This document shows, one piece after another, positions 6,901 through 9,845 of a stretch of 9,845 bases of DNA; positions within the stretch are counted from its first letter, which is position 1, and each line of letters starts with the position of its first letter. Made by a program: the position numbers and the translations under genes. Below the pieces are notes generated by a model. The model was not told the DNA's origin. It did not search any database and saw only the letters and a list, made by a program, of their open reading frames with translations. Origin of the DNA: Bacteroidota bacterium (GTDB lineage: Bacteria; Bacteroidota; Bacteroidia; Bacteroidales; GCA-2748055); assembly GCA_024244665.1 (NCBI GenBank), contig JAAEOI010000666.1, positions 1 through 9,845 on the forward strand, given 5' to 3'.

Positions 6901-8809
6901 TGCTGTTGGAATTAATATCCAGACCGCACATCAAAATATCAAGATCGTCATCATTGTCATAATCGCCCCACTCCACAGAACCGTGAGAGACACCCTCCAA
7001 AGAAACAGAGGTTTGTTCCTCAAACGGGAACAGTTGAATCTTCACCTCGTTGCTGGTCACCTGTATACCGCTTTGGGTAGAGACACAAACCACATAAAAT
7101 ATGGAATCATCGGCGATACGCGGAGTATAGGTAGTGGAGGTTTCCCCGCTGAGGGTCCTGTCATAGGGTCCCCCGGGATGCAATGATAACATCCATTGAC
7201 GCGAATCTGCAGTTTCAGTCTCACTCACCGTCAGGGTTGTTCCGTCTGTCTCCGGAGGGATATACTGATCCTCAGCTGGTGAGATGCTATTATCGAAACT
7301 GATGACGAAACTGCCCTCCGTTGTGAATCCCGATCCTGCAAAGCCGGCATCAATGGCCTGGACGCTCCAGTAATAGCTGCCGGGCTCAAGGGCCCCGAAA
7401 GTATAACTGTTATTCTGTATTTCGCCCCGCTCTGCAATCATCCGCCGGCCCGAAGGTATTTCAGCATGGGACGAACGGGTATCAGTACCCTGGGTAGTTG
7501 TAGCAAGGTATATGTTATAGGACAATCCATCCTGCGGGGTCTGGGAATCGGATGGTTTGCTCCACGACAGGTTTACACGGTTTCCCTGGACCGTGGCAGA
7601 CAGGCTGCCCGGTTGCCCGGGCGGTAAGTTACTGCCAGCGGTATTGTTCTTATACAGAAGGGTAACCGCATCGTAATCCTCGTTATAACCGGTTAAGAGA
7701 ATATCCAGGTCACCATCACCATCATAGTCACCCCAGTCAGCTGAACCGTTCTGTACATCAGTCAGATTAAGATGGTACTGGGGAGAAAAAGTGTCATCAC
7801 CATCGTTCCTGAAAATCCTTGAAACATAATATTCGGAGGGGTATACATAGATAGAATCGCCCGTGATCAGGATATCCAGGTCACCGTCAATATCATAATC
7901 ACCCCAGGCCACAGATGAGTTTCGCACATCGGGAAGGAAATTCCCCGATAATTCAGTAAAGCTTTTATCTCCATTGTTTTTATATACCCCTGAATATCTG
8001 TTATTCCTATAATTCCCGGAAAGAAGTATATCCAGGTCCCCGTCATTGTCATAGTCGCCCCATGATACAGATCCGGCTTCGACTTCCGGCAGATGGACCG
8101 ATGTATTTTTACTGAAGGTGTTATCTCCGTTGTTTTCAAAAATCTCACCTATATACTCATTATTTTCTCCCATCCCGGTGAGCAGAACATCCAGATCTCC
8201 ATCGTTATCATAATCGCCCCAGACAGATTCTCCGTAATAGGTTGCGGGTATACCAGCACCTGTTTGTTCAGTGAAGTCAGCGCCCTGACTGTTTTTAAAC
8301 AGTCTTGAAAACGGCTGGTTGTATTCATCCCGTCCCGTCAGATGCAGATCATAGTCTCCATCGTTGTCATAATCTATCCAGGACATGGAGCCGTAGTAGG
8401 CTCCCGGGAAGAAGAAGGCTGTCTGCTCGGAAAAGGAGTTATTCCCGTTGTTGGTATATAGCGTTGTCTTATCTTGATATCCACTCTCGTAATATCTTCC
8501 GGATACGGCAATATCCAGATCCCCGTCATTATCATAATCAACCCATTTCCCCATACCGCCAGAGACACCCAGGAGTGCGATACCGGGCTGCTCGATAAAA
8601 GAATCATTACCCTCATTTCTGTACACCCGGGATTGACTGCTCTCAGCAATCAGAATATCCAGATCCCCGTCATTGTCATAATCGCCCCAGTCAGCATCTG
8701 CTCTGGAATACCCCGGAATGGAGGTAGCCACTTCACTGAATACCTGGGAGTAGACAGGCGAACAGATGAATAAACATGCAAAAAGCAGGTATTGCAGTTT
8801 GTATCTCAT
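980..8809 (-). CDS. Giant T9SS-secreted protein: four beta-propeller/FN3 modules, PKD, Ig-like and sorting domains
   Basis: Probably a very long surface or secreted stalk or adhesin; its ligand is unknown. The preferred start is the ATG at 8807-8809, giving 2609 residues with signal peptide MRYKLQYLLFACLFICSPVYS cut before Q. An ATG 30 bases upstream is open but falls within the promoter -10. Approximate order by residue: FG-GAP/VCBS blades 1-7 (22-388), FN3-like (395-503), Ig-like (510-595), blades 8-14 (599-957), FN3 (962-1073), blades 15-21 (1074-1414), FN3 (1421-1531), blades 22-28 (1532-1846), FN3 (1850-1948), PKD with WRWDFDDGT (1952-2030), PKD with WVWDFGNGE (2031-2109), five Ig-like domains mostly with paired Cys (2110-2519), and a T9SS type A tail with YPNP near 2532 ending ERVLVR. 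No enzyme domain or catalytic motif is seen. The gene stands alone, with TAA then a second in-frame TAA and TGA. No terminator is visible before the 840-977 remnant. Confidence 0.95.
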   Translation of the reverse strand: MRYKLQYLLFACLFICSPVYSQVFSEVATSIPGYSRADADWGDYDNDGDLDILIAESSQSRVYRNEGNDSFIEQPGIALLGVSGGMGKWVDYDNDGDLDIAVSGRYYESGYQDKTTLYTNNGNNSFSEQTAFFFPGAYYGSMSWIDYDNDGDYDLHLTGRDEYNQPFSRLFKNSQGADFTEQTGAGIPATYYGESVWGDYDNDGDLDVLLTGMGENNEYIGEIFENNGDNTFSKNTSVHLPEVEAGSVSWGDYDNDGDLDILLSGNYRNNRYSGVYKNNGDKSFTELSGNFLPDVRNSSVAWGDYDIDGDLDILITGDSIYVYPSEYYVSRIFRNDGDDTFSPQYHLNLTDVQNGSADWGDYDGDGDLDILLTGYNEDYDAVTLLYKNNTAGSNLPPGQPGSLSATVQGNRVNLSWSKPSDSQTPQDGLSYNIYLATTTQGTDTRSSHAEIPSGRRMIAERGEIQNNSYTFGALEPGSYYWSVQAIDAGFAGSGFTTEGSFVISFDNSISPAEDQYIPPETDGTTLTVSETETADSRQWMLSLHPGGPYDRTLSGETSTTYTPRIADDSIFYVVCVSTQSGIQVTSNEVKIQLFPFEEQTSVSLEGVSHGSVEWGDYDNDDDLDILMCGLDINSNSISKVYRNNGNNSFTAETGIVLKGIHYGEGSWVDYDGDGYLDILVAGLDQTDIAVSGLYRNNGNNTFTEQTGINFGGYSYCSMDWGDYDNDGDADLLISGRNLSAVQVSKIFRNNSNNSFTEMTGISLAGADRSDCTWEDFDRDGDLDIMIAGYNTSLGAFSRLYRNEGSSVFTDLGASGIAGVYYCKISWGDYNDDERPDILVSGYNGGSHTTLYKNTGSGTFAEQAGAGITGIFRGDTDWGDVDNDGDLDILLSGYNSTVGMVSEIYVNDGGNQFHKQSSNNFPVAQYSSVEWADYDDDLDLDILVSGYNGTRITRIFQNLCEKPNTPPNPPRDLRLEVNGTDVTFSWYTPEDNETFRDGLSYDIRIGTSSGASDIKQGAINSATGFRKLTEKGNVGSVNSWTLKNQPANSTFYWSVQTIDHGYLASEVIAERAFSACFTETGYSYDGDGTPYLGDYDGDGDLDILIGSSSNTTIYRNDISQGGGIVDIGTAIPDIYGGDSDFAWGDYDNDGDLDFACNYYAGEFWTKVYRNDNGTFIDIDAGMEGTWMGTLSWIDYDNDGDLDLAVYGNHENSDDGEPLGLLYRNDGNDTFTDSELEIEDARRGSISVGDYNNDGYSDILTCGYNLSQNIFTSVLRNNAGSSFTNIDAGIVGYSYGGLSWGDYDSDGDLDIFITGGLYGGGGSTQILQNQGDETFLDIGVGIPGGDWTYQSTAEWGDYDNDGDLDLLTFLRDIIIRNDGNNKFTSVNIGFEIYAGKWGDVDNDGDLDIVANNTIYLNDTENRTSAPFTPEGLQAVVSANQATLSWDPADDDLTPSAGLTYNVVIGSSPGAGDILTAMVEQGGYQRAIPAMGNANTNTFKIIRDLPIGTYYWRVQSVDNTYNASQFSEEQSFDINPMFTNILDDWQISYEGFWGDYDNDGDLDLLASSVLRNDGNNNFTTVSINIYPGENYQWVDYDNDGDLDVLSSDSIYRNDGNNVFTNTGFNFVPSLGLFNTGDYDADGDLDIVSETGIYRNDKNNLFTRIEDEITGIYFFDYDNDSDLDIFNMGSVIYRNDGDDQFTDINANIVDLIYDAVSFADYDSDNDLDILLVGQDDAHNNISKIYRNTGNDQFVDIHTNIRGYNNGYGGGLDILWGDHNNDGFIDVIISGYNNGRQRNLLYLNKLDGTFTEVRIDDIIERMNLYNVGDIDQDGDLDAGTDEGIFRNNTNPGFEAPSVLSKLSSELKGLDYLVYWDRPDDAKGAGYSYNLRIGTSPGGHEIKSGIGVAGFGNVPVDTSWLIHNLEPGTYYWSVQAVNQKYNKGPWAQEQSFLITDVSPDFTFDIVCQREHTSFTDLSVTTDTIIRWRWDFDDGTTSGVQHPVHLFQSAGTFDVSLWVYSQSGDSTERVRQVIVNLSPDASFSVLPVCKDQPSVLENHSVVNGTTIDSWVWDFGNGEQSYIQNSIEKIYVNSDTARLTIFADNGCWDADTQLVIVAAYPDASPSLSPGYSNIFCEGDSAVLNVAFHEDYSYQWKINDVNISYATEPQLTIHGPGGSYSAEVVNPVASCTSMDNIHVTVNPPPSPPVIELEGSAEFCGTDSVMLRVEYGEGYSYSWKKDGGPLHINSNELTVSKTGGYSLTILNQFNCSSEARDTIDILALEHPSKPVIQGTNQTAFCTGESLQLSYDILNSGEYCIWKKDNSTIESYVNQISIDETGDYHLEIVNDIGCPSPLSNIRSITFSNKPALPALSIGQDTLIEHCPDEIIEIAITNSNEDYSYLWYHNGEVISDLEKDGLNGPMAPGNYQVKASDQGCESELRKFTHLWKDAPDKPAIFANNGPVVYYLFCENQNASTYQWYYDGDPIPGASDYFYVANQNLGTYQLEIGEDDKECPIKSNLVTIPEVQTGLPSNVLAQMFKIYPNPNNGVFFYEFSHDYQGRMVLKLISIEGKTISNEVLYKNTYTLKGDIQIHSAPGAYLMILETGQNVYVERVLVR
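3270..4212 (-). repeat. Propeller 4: seven compact FG-GAP/VCBS blades
   Basis: Seven blades, mostly about 40-45 residues, shortened by loss of the loop between the calcium motif and the YRNDGNN turn. Four loops are canonical. Blade 25 is DYDNDSDLD, blade 26 DYDSDNDLD and blade 27 DHNNDGFID. This is the most compact and most degenerate of the four blocks and lies next to the PKD stalk. Confidence 0.88.
4565..5588 (-). repeat. Propeller 3: seven FG-GAP/VCBS blades
   Basis: Seven blades with six canonical calcium loops; blade 18 is DYNNDGYSD. Some blades are shorter than in propellers 1 and 2, especially the last two. The motif TG/SG after the loop is replaced in several blades (GSSS, CNYY, TFLR, VANN), so the outer strands differ from the first two modules. 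Confidence 0.9.
5935..7012 (-). repeat. Propeller 2: seven FG-GAP/VCBS blades
   Basis: Seven blades. Four keep the canonical calcium loop. Blade 8 reads DYDNDDDLD, blade 12 DYNDDERPD and blade 14 DYDDDLDLD, so these three have lost the glycine or a ligand. Unlike propellers 1 and 4 it is cysteine-bearing, with three Cys just before the conserved Trp in consecutive blades (YCSMDW, DCTW, YCKISW). Confidence 0.9.
7645..8745 (-). repeat. Propeller 1: seven FG-GAP/VCBS blades
   Basis: Seven tandem units of roughly 55 residues each carry W-G-DYDNDGDLD-ILLSG, then an IYRNNGNN-type turn. All seven loops keep the D-x-D-x-D-G-x-x-D calcium pattern. It has no cysteine. The DNA for the loop is itself repetitive (forms of CATCATTGTCATAATC on the plus strand), so the block is a substrate for recombination between repeats. 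Confidence 0.9.
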
Positions 8810-8837
8810 CTCCGGTGAAAAGGTGCATGAAAAATAC

Positions 8838-8866
8838 AATATACGGTAGTCTCACCGAAATGTCAA
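8838..8866 (-). promoter_or_regulatory. Promoter of the giant gene
   Basis: On the minus strand TTGACA (8866-8861) is followed after exactly 17 bp by TATATT (8843-8838), one base from the general sigma-70 consensus. The same stretch partly fits the Bacteroidota pattern TTTG-N19/20-TAnnTTTG (TTTG, 20 bp, TATATTGT). Transcription would start near 8831, leaving a leader of about 20 nt before the ATG at 8809. This favours that start over the ATG at 8839, which overlaps the -10. Confidence 0.6.
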
Positions 8867-9068
8867 AGGTTTCTTGAGTAAGACCTACACAATAATACAA
8901 TCGGTTCTCTCTGAGTTGTATGCAGGATAAGAGTCTCAGGTTTTCAGCAAGTGAAAATAAATCACTACTGTTCAACTAAAATAGGATCGAATCTCATATA
9001 TGCATTGCCTTTGTCGCATATACCATTTACAAAGAGGTCGGTAGCGGATTCAATCCAAAAGGATAACT

Positions 9069-9100
9069 AAGATAGGTGGCCTTTTACACCGACCTATCTT
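9069..9100. other. Long hairpin in the upstream region of the giant gene
   Basis: AAGATAGGT (9069-9077) pairs perfectly with ACCTATCTT (9092-9100), with two further inner G-C pairs past a bulge. Neither side has a proper T-tract, so it is at best a weak or bidirectional terminator between unit B and the giant gene. The right arm can instead pair with AGGTCGG at 9035-9041 through CCGACCT (9089-9095), a mutually exclusive fold. Nothing else is recognised between 8867 and 9160. Confidence 0.4.
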
Positions 9101-9183
9101 CCTCAGCAGGATATACGGATAGAATTCTCATAACCATATATAATCTTCCCTGTTTTAGGTCAAATCCTGGCACCAAACTGGCG

Positions 9184-9222
9184 AAAAAAAAAGGAGTCAC
9201 AATTTTTACGTTGTAACTCCTT
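9184..9222 (-). terminator. Intrinsic terminator of the unit B RNA
   Basis: On the minus strand AAGGAGTTACAA pairs with TTGTGACTCCTT over 12 bp with one G-U pair, around an 8-nt loop (hairpin 9191-9222), followed by a run of T's (A9184-9192 on the plus strand). It starts 9 bases after the tRNA-like 3' end, the same spacing as in unit A. The single wobble would be a mismatch on the plus strand, again pointing to minus-strand transcription. Confidence 0.82.
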
Positions 9223-9230
9223 GATATTAA

Positions 9231-9344
9231 GTGGGCCCAGCTGGGCTCGAACCTAGACTCGCCGTTAATGATTGGTCCGGTGGACCAATTTAGGCGAGGG
9301 CTAGATTGACGCGGGGGCCTGAGTACGACCCCCTGATTATGAGT
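9231..9344 (-). ncRNA. tRNA-like structured RNA candidate, copy B
   Basis: This is the better preserved copy. The minus strand begins ACTCATAATCAGGGGGTCG (CAU-type anticodon loop and 3' stem, variable region) and ends GGTTCGAGCC and CAGCTGGGCCCAC (T-loop and acceptor 3' strand). The insert between them folds well: GGGGG (9333-9329) with CCCCC (9317-9313) around 11 nt; then CTAG and CTCGCC (9304-9301, 9298-9293) with GGCGAG and CTAG (9263-9258, 9256-9253), enclosing an 8-bp hairpin ATTGGTCC/GGACCAAT with a 3-nt loop (9271-9289). Copy A keeps equivalent stems with different bases. There is no acceptor 5' half or D-arm, and the T-stem 5' strand CTAGG pairs poorly with CCAGC. A 14-bp palindrome CGAATATATATTCG lies just upstream (9355-9368) and is not shared with copy A. 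No promoter was recognised. Confidence 0.45.
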
Positions 9345-9678
9345 ATTCTTTTTACGAATATATATTCGGTCCTAAAAAGACGTAGTGTTTAACTTATCCT
9401 CAACATTGACAGAGACTTATGCTTTCTCGACATTAAAATTAACTATTCATTTTATGTAAAATATTACACTGGTTTACATGGATTTGTTGAAATGCTGGCG
9501 AAAAAACTGGCGCCTTTTTTAGGAACTCACAATTTTTCAATCAGAACAATTAACTGATAATTTTTTGTGTCGAATCATTAGAGGATTTTACCATGAGGGT
9601 TAATAACTACGCTAATGATGATTACTATACATCAAATGTGTATATATTGCACCAAATTAGAGGTTTATGTGCAGCAAT

Positions 9679-9694
9679 TTATTCTCGAGAATAA
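9679..9694. promoter_or_regulatory. 16-bp perfect palindrome upstream of the lipoprotein gene
   Basis: TTATTCTCGAGAATAA is perfectly self-complementary over 16 bp and lies about 52 bp before the GTG start at 9747. Position and symmetry suit a binding site for a dimeric regulator, but there is no second copy in the window and no promoter could be placed with confidence. A chance palindrome is possible. Confidence 0.3.
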
Positions 9695-9746
9695 TCCATA
9701 AAGTTTTTATACACCTGCGTTGGCATTCATTCATAAACAATTAATT

Positions 9747-9845
9747 GTGAAAAGATTTTTGAAGTTTAGATTTTTGATCCCTGCTATTGTTTTTTGTGCT
9801 GTTCTTGTTACCTCGAGTTGTAAAAAAAAAAAAAAAAAATCGATT
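9747..9845 (+). CDS. Lipoprotein, N-terminal part (gene continues beyond the window)
   Basis: The frame from GTG 9747-9749 reads a basic N-region (KRFLKFRF), a hydrophobic core (LIPAIVFCAVLV) and a lipobox-like TSSC with the cysteine at residue 25 (9819-9821). This is a typical signal peptidase II signal of Bacteroidota, whose lipobox is loose. Six AAA lysine codons follow directly (9822-9839), then Ser-Ile at the window edge. No ATG was seen in frame just upstream, so GTG is the likely start, though not certain. The mature domain is outside the window and the function is unknown. It is divergent from unit B and the giant gene, with 234 bp of leader after unit B. The unbroken 18-A tract inside the coding region is unusual and prone to slippage. 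Confidence 0.72.
   Translation, partial: MKRFLKFRFLIPAIVFCAVLVTSSCKKKKKKSI

Larger units (their letters stand above)
9161..9512 (-). repeat. Unit B: right copy of the ~350-bp flanking direct repeat
   Basis: Same order and orientation as unit A: CAAATCC (9161-9167) overlapping CTGGCA/CTGGCG (9167-9172, 9178-9183), terminator, RNA-like core, spacer, the invariant 32-bp block (9455-9486, ending GGATTTG), and a closing CTGGCG pair (9495-9500, 9507-9512). Pair spacing is 11 bp at the left end and 12 bp at the right end in both copies. It sits upstream of the giant gene in the minus-strand direction, so the gene is bracketed unit-gene-unit on one strand. Just outside its right end the DNA again resembles the left end of a unit (AGGA at 9521 and TCACAATTTTT at 9527-9537). 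Confidence 0.8.

Noticed and set aside
980..8809. CRISPR-like or non-coding tandem repeat suggested by recurrent CATTGTCATAATC
   Set aside because: The recurrences are in frame with the DYDNDGDLD codons, spaced by blade length and degenerate, so they are coding repeats.
8810..8839. ATG at 8837-8839 as the start of the giant gene
   Set aside because: It overlaps the proposed -10 element and would add ten residues before a signal peptide that begins naturally at the ATG 8807-8809.
9253..9304. Classical integron attC site
   Set aside because: The hairpin with a small asymmetric bulge recalls attC, but I could not find paired GTTRRRY/RYYYAAC boxes at its ends.
9231..9344. A functional tRNA-Met or tRNA-Ile2 gene on the minus strand
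   Set aside because: The anticodon loop and T-loop look right, but the acceptor 5' strand and D-arm are missing and ~72 nt interrupt the T-arm, in both copies.
9593..9694. 33-codon plus-strand frame with an AGGA 8 nt upstream of its ATG
   Set aside because: It is very short, has no recognisable motif, and its end is the 16-bp palindrome. It lies in the leader of the lipoprotein gene and is not supported as a gene without conservation.

Overview
The window is from a Bacteroidota genome. The main evidence is a giant secreted protein ending in a type IX secretion (T9SS) C-terminal sorting domain with a YPNP motif. Its signal peptide, FG-GAP/VCBS, FN3, PKD and Ig-like domains and a lipoprotein start of the 'SSC' type fit the same phylum. 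The intergenic DNA is visibly more AT-rich than the giant gene. No genus can be assigned from the sequence alone.

Layout, left to right. (1) The last 25 codons of an unidentified plus-strand gene (3-80) end at a strong intrinsic terminator (107-144). (2) About 300 bp with no recognised gene. (3) Unit A (447-795): a repeat holding a tRNA-like structured RNA candidate and its own minus-strand terminator. (4) A short degraded remnant of a DUF1080-type (3-keto-disaccharide hydrolase) gene (840-977, minus). (5) The giant gene (980-8809, minus; 2609 residues from the preferred start) with a promoter at 8838-8866. (6) About 290 bp of upstream DNA with one long hairpin. (7) Unit B (9161-9512), a diverged direct copy of unit A. 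(8) A leader with a 16-bp perfect palindrome, then the start of a plus-strand lipoprotein gene (9747-9845) that runs off the window and has an 18-A tract just after the lipobox.

The giant protein is strikingly regular. It has 28 calcium-loop (DYDNDGDLD-type) blades in exactly four sets of seven, so it reads as four seven-bladed beta-propellers, each followed by an FN3-like domain. Two PKD domains, five Ig-like domains and the T9SS tail follow. It is most simply a very long surface or secreted stalk or adhesin; its ligand is unknown.

The least explained feature is the pair of ~350-bp units A and B, which flank the giant gene in the same orientation. Each has CTGGC(G) repeat pairs at both ends, an invariant 32-bp block, a 113-114-nt RNA-like core built from pieces matching the 3' half of a CAU-anticodon tRNA with a hairpin-forming insertion, and an intrinsic terminator whose stem sequence differs between the copies. 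Base pairing is kept although the bases differ, and the wobble pairs work only in minus-strand RNA. The unit-gene-unit order suggests either scars of a tRNA-targeting integrative element or an integron-like cassette arrangement. The sequence does not decide between these, and no recombinase gene is present in the window.
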